Origin: Mycobacterium sp.
Lineage (GTDB): Bacteria > Actinomycetota > Actinomycetes > Mycobacteriales > Mycobacteriaceae
Direction: 5' to 3'
Length of the DNA: 9,943 bases
Assembly: GCA_018500005.2 (NCBI GenBank)
Contig: JAHBAP020000083.1
Coordinates: 1-9,943 of the forward strand
A program made the translations under genes and the position numbers. Below, piece by piece: positions 1 to 7,063 of the stretch; within the stretch, counting starts at the first letter, position 1, and every line of letters starts with the position of its first letter. The notes under the pieces were generated by a model that was given only the letters and a program-made list of their open reading frames with translations, did no database searches and was not told the origin of the DNA.

Positions 1-3000
1 ACACCTTCAACTCCAACGCGGTCTCCCTCGCCGACTACGACATGCACGAGCTGGCCTATGAGCTGAACTATGCCGGTGCTGCGCTGGCGCGGGCGGTCTG
101 TGACGAGTTCAGCACCCCGGCCAAGCCGCGCTACGTCGCGGGCGCCATCGGGCCGACGACCCGGACCGCGTCGATCTCGCCGGACGTCAACGATCCGGGC
201 GCGCGCAACGTCTCCTACGACGAGCTCGTCGCCGCCTACCTCGAGGCGGCCAACGGCCTGGTCGACGGTGGCGCCGACCTGCTGATGATCGAGACGATCT
301 TCGACTCACTGAATGCCAAGGCGGCCGTGTTCGCCGTCGAGACGCTGTTCGAGCAGCGCGGACGCCGCTGGCCGGTGATCATCTCCGGCACCATCACCGA
401 CGCCTCCGGCCGGACGCTGTCCGGTCAGGTAACCGAGGCGTTCTGGAACTCGATCAGACATTCCAGGCCGATCGCGGTGGGTCTCAACTGCGCCCTGGGG
501 GCGCCGGAGATGCGGCCCTACATCGCCGAAATGTCCCGCATCGCAGACACGTTCGTATCCTGCTACCCGAATGCGGGCCTGCCCAACGCTTTCGGTGAGT
601 ACGATGAGTCCCCGGAACGTCAGGCGAGCTATGTCGCCGAGTTCGCCGAGGCGGGTCTGGTCAACCTGGTCGGTGGCTGCTGCGGCACGGCGCCACCGCA
701 CATCTCCGCGATCGCGCACGCCGTCGAGGGCCTACCGCCACGCGTGGTGCCGGAGATCGACGTTGCCACAAGGCTTTCCGGCCTGGAGCCGCTGAACATC
801 ACCGACGATTCCCTGTTCGTCAACATCGGTGAGCGCACGAACATCACCGGTTCGGCCCGGTTCCGCAACCTGATCAAGGCCGGAGACTACGACACCGCGT
901 TGTCGGTGGCGCTGCAGCAGGTCGAGGTCGGCGCGCAGATCATCGATATCAACATGGACGAGGGCATGATCGACGGCGTCGCCGCGATGGACCGGTTCAC
1001 CAAGCTGATCGCCGCCGAGCCCGATATCAGCCGGGTCCCGGTGATGATCGACTCGTCCAAGTGGGAGGTCATCGAGACCGGCCTGAAGAACGTGCAGGGC
1101 AAGCCGATCGTCAACTCGATTTCGCTGAAGGAGGGCGAGGAGAAGTTCGTCCGGGAGGCGCGACTGTGCCGAAAATACGGTGCCGCCGTCGTTGTGATGG
1201 CCTTCGACGAGGACGGGCAGGCCGACAACCTCGAGCGCCGCAAGCAGATCTGCGGTCGGGCCTACCGGATCCTGACCGAGGAGGTCGGGTTCCCGGCTGA
1301 GGACATCATCTTCGACCCGAACGTCTTCGCGCTGGCGACCGGTATCGAGGAGCACGCGGCCTACGGGACCGACTTCATCGAGGCCTGCGCCTGGATCAAG
1401 GAGAACCTCCCCGGGGTGCACATCTCCGGCGGCATCTCGAACGTGTCGTTCTCCTTCCGTGGTAACAACCCCGTCCGCGAGGCGATCCACGCCGTGTTCC
1501 TGTTCCACGCCATCAAGGCCGGACTGGACATGGGCATCGTCAACGCCGGAGCGCTGGTGCCCTACGACTCGATCGATTCGGAGTTGCGGGAACGCATCGA
1601 AGACGTCGTGCTGAACCGTCGCGAGGACGCGACCGAACGGCTCCTGGAGGTCGCGGAGCGTTTCAACAGCACAGAGAAGTCTGAGGATCCTGCAGCCGCG
1701 GAATGGCGGAGTCTGCCTGTGCGCGAACGCATCACGCATGCCCTGGTGAAGGGGATCGACGCCCACGTCGACGACGACACCGAGGAGCTGCGGGCCGAGA
1801 TCGCCGCAGCCGGCGGGCGGCCGATCGAGGTGATCGAGGGCCCGTTGATGGACGGTATGAACGTCGTCGGCGACCTGTTCGGCGCCGGCAAGATGTTCCT
1901 GCCCCAGGTGGTGAAATCGGCCCGGGTGATGAAGAAGGCCGTGGGCTATCTGCTGCCGTATATCGAAGCCGAGAAGAAGCCGGGCGATGCGGACAGCACC
2001 AACGGAACCATCATCATGGCGACGGTCAAGGGCGACGTCCATGACATCGGCAAGAACATCGTCGGCGTTGTCCTGCAGTGCAACAACTACACCGTGATCG
2101 ACCTCGGTGTGATGGTGCCTGCTCAGAAGATTCTCGACGCGGCCAAGGAGCATGACGCCGACATCATCGGTCTGTCCGGTCTGATCACCCCGTCACTGGA
2201 CGAGATGGTCAACTTCGCCGTCGAGATGGAACGCGAGGGGTTGACGATCCCGCTGCTGATCGGTGGAGCGACCACCTCGCGTGCCCACACGGCCGTGAAG
2301 ATCTCACCGCGCCGTTCCGGTCCGGTGATCTGGGTGAAGGACGCATCCCGTTCGGTGCCGGTTGCCGCCGCACTGCTGGACGACAAGCAGCGGCCGGCAC
2401 TGCTGGAGGCGACCGAGGAGGACTACGCATCCCTGCGGGAGCGGCACGCCCAGAAGAACGAGCGGCCGATGCTGACGCTCCAGAAAGCGCGCGCCAACCG
2501 GACACCGATCGAGTGGGACGGCTATACACCGCCGGTGCCGGCCAACGGACTCGGCGTCCGTGAGTTCGTCGACTACGACCTCTCCGAGTTGCGCGGATAC
2601 ATCGACTGGCAGCCTTTCTTCAATGCCTGGGAGATGAAGGGACGATTCCCCGACATCCTCAACAACCCGGTTTCCGGCGACGCCGCCCGCAAGTTGTACG
2701 ACGATGCCCAGACCATGCTCGACACGCTCATCAAGGAGAAGTGGCTCAAGGCCAACGGGGTGATCGGGTTCTTCGCGGCCAACGCCGTCGGGGACGATAT
2801 CGAGGTCTACACCGACGAGACCCGCACCGAGGTGCTGACCACGTTGCACAACCTGCGCCAACAGGGCGAGCACCGCGATGGCATCCCGAACCGGTCGCTG
2901 GGCGACTTCGTCGCCCCCAAGACGGCTGGACTGGTCGACTACGTCGGGGCCTTCGCCGTCACCGCCGGGCTCGGCAGTGCGGAGCGGGTCGCCGAATTCA

Positions 3001-3458
3001 AGGCCGCCAACGACGACTACAGCGCGATCCTGTTGGAGTCACTGGCCGACCGGCTCGCCGAGGCGTTCGCCGAGCGGATGCACCAGCGGGTCCGCACCGA
3101 GTTCTGGGGATATCAGCCCGATGAACACCTGGACAACGAGTCGCTCATCGGGGAGCGCTACGTCGGAATCCGCCCTGCCCCCGGCTACCCGGCGTGTCCG
3201 GAGCACACCGAGAAGGCGACGCTCTTCGAGCTGATGGACGTCACCGGCCGGACCGGCATAGAGCTGACCGAGTCGATGGCGATGTGGCCCGGGGCCGCGG
3301 TCAGCGGCTGGTACTTCGCCCATCCGCAATCGCAGTACTTCGTGGTGGGCCGGCTGGCCCAGGACCAGGTTGCCGACTACGCCAAGCGGAAGGGCTGGAC
3401 CCTGGCCGAGGCGGAGCGCTGGCTGGGCCCCAACCTCGGCTACAACCCGGAGGACTGA
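1..3458 (+). CDS. metH: Cobalamin-dependent methionine synthase MetH (5' end outside window)
   Basis: Cytosolic enzyme that moves the methyl group of 5-methyltetrahydrofolate via cob(I)alamin to homocysteine, giving methionine. The reading frame is open from base 3 ([15 protein letters not shown] precedes the first in-frame ATG at 42), so the gene starts upstream; about 1151 codons are visible, and by comparison with E. coli MetH (1227 aa) roughly 80-90 residues are missing. Domains in order: homocysteine/zinc domain with GLNCALG (Cys codon 489) and GGCCGT (Cys codons 678 and 681) as the three zinc ligands; pterin-binding domain from about 800 ([11 protein letters not shown]) to 1600; cobalamin cap domain about 1700-1960; B12-binding domain with DVHDIG at 2034-2051, whose His coordinates cobalt; and reactivation domain about 2560-3440 with the AdoMet-binding RPAPGYP at 3171. 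The ending [11 protein letters not shown] is intact. All modules are present, so the enzyme should be active. Its motifs look closer to E. coli MetH than to the M. tuberculosis MetH I remember (see findings). Confidence 0.97.
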   Translation, partial: TFNSNAVSLADYDMHELAYELNYAGAALARAVCDEFSTPAKPRYVAGAIGPTTRTASISPDVNDPGARNVSYDELVAAYLEAANGLVDGGADLLMIETIFDSLNAKAAVFAVETLFEQRGRRWPVIISGTITDASGRTLSGQVTEAFWNSIRHSRPIAVGLNCALGAPEMRPYIAEMSRIADTFVSCYPNAGLPNAFGEYDESPERQASYVAEFAEAGLVNLVGGCCGTAPPHISAIAHAVEGLPPRVVPEIDVATRLSGLEPLNITDDSLFVNIGERTNITGSARFRNLIKAGDYDTALSVALQQVEVGAQIIDINMDEGMIDGVAAMDRFTKLIAAEPDISRVPVMIDSSKWEVIETGLKNVQGKPIVNSISLKEGEEKFVREARLCRKYGAAVVVMAFDEDGQADNLERRKQICGRAYRILTEEVGFPAEDIIFDPNVFALATGIEEHAAYGTDFIEACAWIKENLPGVHISGGISNVSFSFRGNNPVREAIHAVFLFHAIKAGLDMGIVNAGALVPYDSIDSELRERIEDVVLNRREDATERLLEVAERFNSTEKSEDPAAAEWRSLPVRERITHALVKGIDAHVDDDTEELRAEIAAAGGRPIEVIEGPLMDGMNVVGDLFGAGKMFLPQVVKSARVMKKAVGYLLPYIEAEKKPGDADSTNGTIIMATVKGDVHDIGKNIVGVVLQCNNYTVIDLGVMVPAQKILDAAKEHDADIIGLSGLITPSLDEMVNFAVEMEREGLTIPLLIGGATTSRAHTAVKISPRRSGPVIWVKDASRSVPVAAALLDDKQRPALLEATEEDYASLRERHAQKNERPMLTLQKARANRTPIEWDGYTPPVPANGLGVREFVDYDLSELRGYIDWQPFFNAWEMKGRFPDILNNPVSGDAARKLYDDAQTMLDTLIKEKWLKANGVIGFFAANAVGDDIEVYTDETRTEVLTTLHNLRQQGEHRDGIPNRSLGDFVAPKTAGLVDYVGAFAVTAGLGSAERVAEFKAANDDYSAILLESLADRLAEAFAERMHQRVRTEFWGYQPDEHLDNESLIGERYVGIRPAPGYPACPEHTEKATLFELMDVTGRTGIELTESMAMWPGAAVSGWYFAHPQSQYFVVGRLAQDQVADYAKRKGWTLAEAERWLGPNLGYNPED

Positions 3459-3465
3459 GCCTCCG
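3448..3465. terminator. Hairpin over the metH stop, between convergent genes
   Basis: CGGAGG (3448-3453) and CCTCCG (3460-3465) form a perfect 6-bp stem with a 6-nt loop that contains the metH TGA (3456-3458). A second GC-rich repeat follows, CCCGG-GTGG-CCGGG (3480-3493). Only 42 nt separate the metH stop from the stop of the opposing lipoprotein gene, so a bidirectional terminator is expected here. No T-tract follows, which is common for actinobacterial terminators but leaves the call uncertain. Confidence 0.45.
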
Positions 3466-3500
3466 TCGGGGTCCCAGAACCCGGGTGGCCGGGCTGCGGC

Positions 3501-3767
3501 CTATTGGCAGACGCCGTTGACCTTGGCCTTGCCCGGGCCGCACGGAGTGGCGTCCATCCCGCCGCGGTTCTCGATGCTCGGCACCACCGGTTGGGTGACG
3601 GCCTTCTCGTTGGTCGAGACGGCCGGGGAGCTGGAGGTGGCCGGGGTGCTCGTGGTCGGGGCTTCCTTGGTGCTGCTGCTGCAGCCCGCGGTGAACATAC
3701 CCATCCCGACGAGGGCGGCGCCGCCCGCGAACACGGCGATCCGGCGGGTCAGACGATCAGAGTTCAT
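3501..3767 (-). CDS. Small secreted lipoprotein, function unknown
   Basis: An 88-aa protein that I cannot assign to a named family. It has a short basic n-region (Arg5, Arg8, Arg9), a hydrophobic stretch (residues 10-26) and a lipobox TAGC with Cys29 as the lipidation site, so it should be a diacylglyceryl-anchored envelope lipoprotein cleaved by signal peptidase II. A Ser/Thr/Pro/Ala-rich linker of low complexity follows (about 30-52), typical of a surface tether. The C-terminus is a compact CGPGKAKVNGVCQ segment with Cys76 and Cys87, which may form a disulfide. The frame is open further upstream to 3860, but the ATG at 3767 places the signal peptide at the N-terminus and has AGGA about 6 nt before it, so I chose that start. 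It is transcribed toward metH and divergently from the HAD gene (61-nt spacer). Mature, folded content is only about 25 residues, so a catalytic role is unlikely. Confidence 0.8.
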   Translation of the reverse strand: MNSDRLTRRIAVFAGGAALVGMGMFTAGCSSSTKEAPTTSTPATSSSPAVSTNEKAVTQPVVPSIENRGGMDATPCGPGKAKVNGVCQ

Positions 3768-3793
3768 AGCGCATCCTGTCCATCGGTGAGACC

Positions 3794-3821
3794 TTGAGAC
3801 TGTTTCGAATGACAGTACTGT
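3794..3821 (+). promoter_or_regulatory. Predicted leaderless promoter of the HAD gene
   Basis: TTGAGA (3794-3799) resembles a SigA-type -35 and TACTGT (3816-3821) fits the mycobacterial -10 pattern TANNNT. They are 16 nt apart, and the -10 ends 7 nt before the ATG at 3829, so transcription would start at or next to the A of the start codon. No Shine-Dalgarno sequence precedes that ATG, which agrees with a leaderless mRNA, a common class in mycobacteria. This is prediction from spacing and consensus only. Confidence 0.55.
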
Positions 3822-3822
3822 C
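3811..3822. promoter_or_regulatory. 12-bp palindrome over the -10, candidate operator
   Basis: GACAGTACTGTC is a perfect 12-bp palindrome covering the predicted -10 of the HAD gene. A further ACTGT half-site lies at 3799-3803, so three ACTGT-type half-sites (3799, 3812 inverted, 3817) are spread over the promoter, with TTCGAA between the first two. An outer repeat TGAGAC (3795-3800) / GTCTCA (3820-3825) encloses the set. This resembles a binding site for a dimeric regulator in the divergent spacer between the lipoprotein and HAD genes. The cognate protein is unknown; the TetR protein at 6132-6746 is one candidate. Confidence 0.4.
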
Positions 3823-3828
3823 TCATGC

Positions 3829-4509
3829 ATGAGAGCCGTGCTGTTCGACATGGATGGCACGCTGGTCGACTCCGAGAAGCTCTGGGATATCTCGATGCAG
3901 CAGCTCTATGCCAGATTCGGCGCAGTGATGACCCCGGAGGTCCGAACCGCAACGGTCGGCGGCTCGGCCGAGAGCGTCATCCAGCTCGTCTTCGCCGATC
4001 TGGGCCTGCCGCCGGATCCGCGGGAGATGGCGGCCACCGCCGACTGGCTGCACCAGATCACCGGCGACCTGTTCGACGCCGGGCTGCCCTGGTGTGACGG
4101 TGCTCGGGAACTTCTCGACGAGCTTGCCGGGGCGGGTGTGCCGATGGCGCTGGTGACCAACACCCGTCGGGCGCTGACCGAACGTGCGCTCAACAGCATC
4201 GGCCGGCACTACTTCGCGGTGAGCGTGTGCGGCGACGAGGTTCCCCGCGGCAAGCCGTCGCCCGATCCTTACCAGCGGGCGGCCGCCCTGCTCGGCTTCG
4301 ATCCTCAGCACTGCCTGGCCATCGAGGACTCCGTCACCGGGACGGCCTCCGCCGAGAGCGCCGGATGCCCGGTCCTGGTGGTGCCCAACGACGTGGATGT
4401 TCCCGGCGGGCCGCGCCGCCGGCAGGTGTCCTCGCTGGAGGGCCTCGACATCGAGGCACTGCGCCGGGTCTACGACGATCTGCAACTAGACCCCGAAGCG
4501 CTGGTCTGA
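3829..4509 (+). CDS. HAD-superfamily hydrolase, beta-phosphoglucomutase/sugar-phosphatase-like
   Basis: A 226-aa cytosolic hydrolase of the haloacid dehalogenase superfamily with an N-terminal cap insertion. Motif I is FDMDGTLVDS, with the nucleophile Asp7 and acid/base Asp9. The helical cap spans roughly residues 16-85. Motif II is LVTNT (Thr110), motif III is Lys142 in GKPSPDPY, and motif IV is IEDS (Glu166, Asp167) for Mg2+. The KPxPDxY and EDSxxG signatures place it with the beta-phosphoglucomutase, 2-deoxyglucose-6-phosphatase and glycerol-phosphatase-like group; the substrate, probably a small phosphorylated metabolite, cannot be read from sequence. The ATG at 3829 sets motif I at the usual distance from the N-terminus; the nearby ATG at 3825 is in another frame. 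The next gene downstream is a sugar permease (92-nt gap), so a sugar phosphate is a reasonable guess. Expression appears to come from its own leaderless promoter. Confidence 0.88.
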   Translation: MRAVLFDMDGTLVDSEKLWDISMQQLYARFGAVMTPEVRTATVGGSAESVIQLVFADLGLPPDPREMAATADWLHQITGDLFDAGLPWCDGARELLDELAGAGVPMALVTNTRRALTERALNSIGRHYFAVSVCGDEVPRGKPSPDPYQRAAALLGFDPQHCLAIEDSVTGTASAESAGCPVLVVPNDVDVPGGPRRRQVSSLEGLDIEALRRVYDDLQLDPEALV

Positions 4510-4512
4510 CCG

Positions 4513-4543
4513 ACCGGATGCCGATATCCGGTATCTGTACCGG
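4513..4543. repeat. Two overlapping, mutually exclusive inverted repeats after the HAD gene
   Basis: The first is ACCGGAT (4513-4519) / ATCCGGT (4526-4532), a perfect 7-bp stem with a 6-nt loop. The second is CCGGTA (4528-4533) / TACCGG (4538-4543), a perfect 6-bp stem with a 4-nt loop. They share bases 4528-4532, so only one can form at a time. They begin 4 nt after the HAD stop and end 15 nt before the -35-like element of the permease gene. They could be a weak terminator, a regulatory RNA switch or overlapping operator sites for a DNA-binding dimer. Confidence 0.4.
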
Positions 4544-4558
4544 CGCCCTGTGCCATCG

Positions 4559-4595
4559 TTGACGTGGGAAATGTTTGCCTACATTGCGGAAGGGG
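4559..4595 (+). promoter_or_regulatory. Possible promoter and clear ribosome binding site of the MFS permease
   Basis: TTGACG (4559-4564) is a good -35 match and TACATT (4580-4585) a fair -10, but the 15-nt spacing is shorter than the usual 16-18 nt. The expected start near 4592 would fall inside the Shine-Dalgarno sequence GGAAGGGG (4588-4595), which lies 6 nt before the ATG at 4602. The ribosome site is therefore firm while the promoter is doubtful; the real start may lie further upstream, near or within the inverted repeats at 4513-4543. Confidence 0.35.
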
Positions 4596-4601
4596 CGCTA
4601 G

Positions 4602-6044
4602 ATGGCCGGTCAAGGGCCCACGAGTGATACCCCGTCGATTTTCGACGACGACGACGCCGGCACCGGCCGGGGAGCCGTCCGGATCGCTTCGGTCGCCGCG
4701 TTGGGCGGCCTGTTGTTCGGCTACGACAGTGCGGTGATCAACGGGGCCGTCGCCTCGATCCAGAAGCACTTCGGCATCAACGACGCATCCCTGGGTTTCG
4801 CGGTGGCCTCCGCACTGCTCGGCGCCGCGGCCGGCGCGATGACCGCCGGTCGGCTCGCCGACAGGGTCGGCCGGCTTGCGGTGATGAAGTTAGCCGCGGT
4901 GCTGTTCTTCATCAGCGCCATCGGCGCGGGCCTGTCCCAGAGCGTGGGGATGATCGTGCTCTTTCGGATCATCGGCGGCGTCGGCGTCGGTGTCGCCTCG
5001 GTGATCGCGCCGGCCTACATCGCCGAGACCTCACCGGCACGTATCCGCGGCCGACTCGGTTCGTTGCAGCAATTGGCCATCGTCACCGGCATTTTCCTGT
5101 CGCTGGCCATCGACTACCTGCTGGCTCACCTCGCCGGGGGAGCCGATAAGGAACTGTGGCTCGGCCTGGAAGCGTGGCGATGGATGTTCCTGATGATGGC
5201 GATACCCGCCGTCGTCTACGGCGTGCTGGCCTACACGATCCCCGAATCACCCCGCTACCTGGTTGCCAATCATCGCATTCCGGAAGCTCGCAAAGTTCTC
5301 ACCATGCTGCTGGGGGAGAAGAACCTCGACATCACCATCGACCGGATTCAGAGCACCCTGGCCGGGGAGACCAAACCGTCCTGGCGTGATCTGCGTAAGC
5401 CGACCGGCGGCGTCTACCGGATCGTCTGGGTCGGCCTGGGTCTGTCGATCTTTCAGCAGTTCGTCGGCATCAACGTGATCTTCTACTACTCCAACGTGCT
5501 GTGGGAAGCCGTCGGCTTCGACGAGAGCAAGGCGTTCCTGATCACCGTGATCACCTCGGTGGTCAACATCGCCACCACGCTGGTGGCGATCGCGCTGATC
5601 GACAAGATCGGCCGCAAACCCCTGCTGCTCATCGGGTCGGCCGGCATGGCGACCACGTTGGCCACCATGGCATTCATCTTCGGTACCGCCGAGCAGGTCA
5701 ACGGTGCTCCGCAACTGCACGGCGCGGCCGGGCCGATCGCGCTGATCGCCGCCAACCTGTTCGTGGTGGCGTTCGGCATGTCGTGGGGGCCGGTCGTCTG
5801 GGTGCTGCTCGGCGAGATGTTCCCCAACCGGATCCGGGCCGCGGCCCTCGGCTTGGCCGCTGCGGGTCAGTGGGCCGCGAACTGGCTGATCACCGTGACC
5901 TTCCCCGGTCTGCGCAATGTCCTCGGCGTGGCCTACGGCTTCTACGCGCTGTGCGCCGTGCTGTCGTTCGTGTTCGTCTGGATCTGGGTGCACGAGACCA
6001 AGGGCATCGCACTGGAGGACATGACCGCCGACGAAATGGCCTGA
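4602..6044 (+). CDS. MFS sugar porter (GLUT/XylE/GlcP-type sugar:H+ symporter)
   Basis: A 480-aa inner-membrane transporter of the sugar porter family of the major facilitator superfamily, of normal length and with twelve predicted membrane helices. It begins with an acidic cytosolic tail containing FDDDD. Family signatures appear in order: GGLLFGYDSAVINGA in helix 1 (35-49), loop 2-3 GRLADRVGRL (83-92), AETSPARIRGRLG (141-153), PESPR after helix 6 (214-218), QQFVGIN and YYSN in helix 7 (265-278), the second-half loop DKIGRKP (344-350), WGPVVWVLLGEMFPNRIR (395-412) and a final HETKG (464-468). Gln265, Gln266 and Asn271 match the sugar-contacting positions of XylE and GLUT proteins, so a hexose or pentose substrate is likely. 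It resembles the GlcP-type glucose permeases of actinobacteria, but the exact sugar is not readable. ATG 4602 has a strong ribosome site. A TetR gene follows 87 nt downstream on the same strand. Confidence 0.93.
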   Translation: MAGQGPTSDTPSIFDDDDAGTGRGAVRIASVAALGGLLFGYDSAVINGAVASIQKHFGINDASLGFAVASALLGAAAGAMTAGRLADRVGRLAVMKLAAVLFFISAIGAGLSQSVGMIVLFRIIGGVGVGVASVIAPAYIAETSPARIRGRLGSLQQLAIVTGIFLSLAIDYLLAHLAGGADKELWLGLEAWRWMFLMMAIPAVVYGVLAYTIPESPRYLVANHRIPEARKVLTMLLGEKNLDITIDRIQSTLAGETKPSWRDLRKPTGGVYRIVWVGLGLSIFQQFVGINVIFYYSNVLWEAVGFDESKAFLITVITSVVNIATTLVAIALIDKIGRKPLLLIGSAGMATTLATMAFIFGTAEQVNGAPQLHGAAGPIALIAANLFVVAFGMSWGPVVWVLLGEMFPNRIRAAALGLAAAGQWAANWLITVTFPGLRNVLGVAYGFYALCAVLSFVFVWIWVHETKGIALEDMTADEMA

Positions 6045-6131
6045 GCGCTGGCCGCCAGGTCACGTTTCGGCCCCGGCCCGACCGGGAAGACCTAGGCGAA
6101 GTGCTGTCGACGATCCGCCAGGAGACCGTTC

Positions 6132-6746
6132 ATGACCGAGACTTCGTGGGCCCCGGCCAAGCGCCGTGGGCGCCCGCCTTCGAGTGACTCCGCCGCAACC
6201 CGGGAGCGCATTCTGCAGGCAGCCCAGAAGGTCTTCGCCGAATCGGGCTACGAGGCCGCCACCTTCCAGGCGGTCGCGGTGGAGGTCGGTCTGACCCGCC
6301 CGGCTATCAACAACTATTTCCACAGCAAGTCCGACCTCTACGCGGCGGTCGTCCGCCGCGTCGGCGATGCCGTCTTGGATGCGATCCACATCGCCTCGGA
6401 GGCCTCCACGCTGGCCGGGCAGGTGTTGACCTTCATCCGCTTGGCCGGGCGCGATGGGGGAGCCGATCCGTCGCTGGCCCGCTTCCTGGTGCAGTCGGCG
6501 ATTGACGTCGAGCATCTGCCCCACGGTCAGGGCGAGGCCGCGGCTCTCATCGAGCGGTTCATCCGGGCCGCGGTCGGGGCGGCGGTGCATCGCGGTGAGA
6601 TCAACCAGGTCCCCGAGGGCCTGACCGACCTGCTGATGGGCTTGGTCCTGGGGATGGCCTACCAGCAGGGCCGAAGCGACGACGCCGGAACCGACCGGAT
6701 GCTCGACCAGCTGCGTGTGGTGCTGGAAGACGGACTCACCGCCTAA
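6132..6746 (+). CDS. TetR/AcrR-family transcriptional regulator
   Basis: A 204-aa DNA-binding regulator of normal TetR length. The N-terminal arm is basic (KRRGRPP, residues 10-16), as in many actinobacterial members. The DNA-binding domain is about residues 22-70, with [20 protein letters not shown] as helix 1 and its turn, and [17 protein letters not shown] as the recognition helix and helix 4. The remaining two thirds is the alpha-helical ligand-binding and dimerisation domain, which is not family-diagnostic. AGGAG at 6120-6124 lies 7 nt before the ATG at 6132 and supports this start. Being codirectional and directly downstream of the sugar permease, it may act on that gene or on its own operon. 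The 87-nt spacer upstream (6045-6131) shows no convincing long palindrome, so a target among the inverted repeats at 3811, 4513 or 6747 is possible. Ligand and regulon are unknown. Confidence 0.92.
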   Translation: MTETSWAPAKRRGRPPSSDSAATRERILQAAQKVFAESGYEAATFQAVAVEVGLTRPAINNYFHSKSDLYAAVVRRVGDAVLDAIHIASEASTLAGQVLTFIRLAGRDGGADPSLARFLVQSAIDVEHLPHGQGEAAALIERFIRAAVGAAVHRGEINQVPEGLTDLLMGLVLGMAYQQGRSDDAGTDRMLDQLRVVLEDGLTA

Positions 6747-6769
6747 ACCGCCGCGACGACGCCGGCGGT
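6747..6769. repeat. 7-bp inverted repeat between the TetR stop and hisE start
   Basis: ACCGCCG (6747-6753) and CGGCGGT (6763-6769) are perfectly complementary with a 9-nt loop. The repeat begins directly after the TetR TAA and ends 3 nt before the hisE ATG, filling the whole spacer. It may be a terminator for the upstream block, an RNA hairpin that hides the hisE start from ribosomes, or an operator. No good Shine-Dalgarno sequence is present before hisE, only the GGCGG inside the right arm. Confidence 0.4.
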
Positions 6770-6772
6770 GGC

Positions 6773-7054
6773 ATGGAACAATTCCAGGCCGTGAAGACCT
6801 TTGAGGAGCTGTTCGCAGAGTTGGGCGAACGGGCCCGCACCCGTCCATCCGGCAGCGCCACGGTGGCCGCGCTGGACGCCGGGGTGCACACCCTCGGCAA
6901 GAAGATCCTCGAAGAGGCCGGCGAGGTGTGGCTGGCAGCTGAGCATGAGCCCGACGAGGCCCTCGCCGAGGAGATCAGCCAGTTGCTGTACTGGACCCAG
7001 GTCCTGATGATCGCCCGCGGTATTCGGCTCGACGACGTCTACCGGAAGCTGTAG
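6773..7054 (+). CDS. hisE: Phosphoribosyl-ATP pyrophosphohydrolase HisE
   Basis: Hydrolyses phosphoribosyl-ATP to phosphoribosyl-AMP and pyrophosphate, the second step of histidine biosynthesis, in the cytosol. The 93-aa product has the single-domain, all-helical MazG-like fold. The core [15 protein letters not shown] (7-21) and the metal-binding region [17 protein letters not shown] (43-59) with the EExxE cluster Glu47, Glu48 and Glu51 are intact, followed by EEISQLLYW (66-74) and a C-terminal DDVYRKL. Length and most of the sequence match M. tuberculosis HisE as I remember it. The ATG at 6773 reproduces the same N-terminal length relative to VKTFE; a GTG at 6791 (the Val of VKTFE) is the only near alternative and has no better ribosome site. 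hisG follows after 9 nt, so the two are surely one transcription unit. The free-standing HisE, not fused to HisI, is the usual actinobacterial arrangement. Confidence 0.97.
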   Translation: MEQFQAVKTFEELFAELGERARTRPSGSATVAALDAGVHTLGKKILEEAGEVWLAAEHEPDEALAEEISQLLYWTQVLMIARGIRLDDVYRKL

Positions 7055-7063
7055 GGGTTCGCC

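Noticed and set aside
732..2153. 473-codon open frame antisense to metH
   Set aside because: It is a mirror of the strongly conserved metH frame in GC-rich DNA, its product has no recognisable domain, and it has no ribosome site that I can see.
3825..3827. ATG just upstream of the HAD start
   Set aside because: It opens a different frame (MHESRAV) without HAD motifs; the HAD frame starts at 3829.
3768..3860. Longer N-terminus for the lipoprotein starting at 3860
   Set aside because: It would put 31 polar residues before the signal peptide and overlap the HAD start; ATG 3767 has a ribosome site and places the lipobox correctly.
5247..5993. 248-codon open frame antisense to the sugar permease
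   Set aside because: The His/Asp/Arg/Gly-rich product has no family features and fully overlaps a clear MFS gene; it is a shadow frame.
6774..6786. TGGAA-CAA-TTCCA repeat over the hisE start codon
   Set aside because: The arms are only 5 bp and it lies in coding sequence; too likely by chance to call an operator.
6060..6848. 262-codon open frame antisense to the TetR gene
   Set aside because: It crosses the TetR gene and runs into hisE on the opposite strand, with no family signature; a shadow frame.
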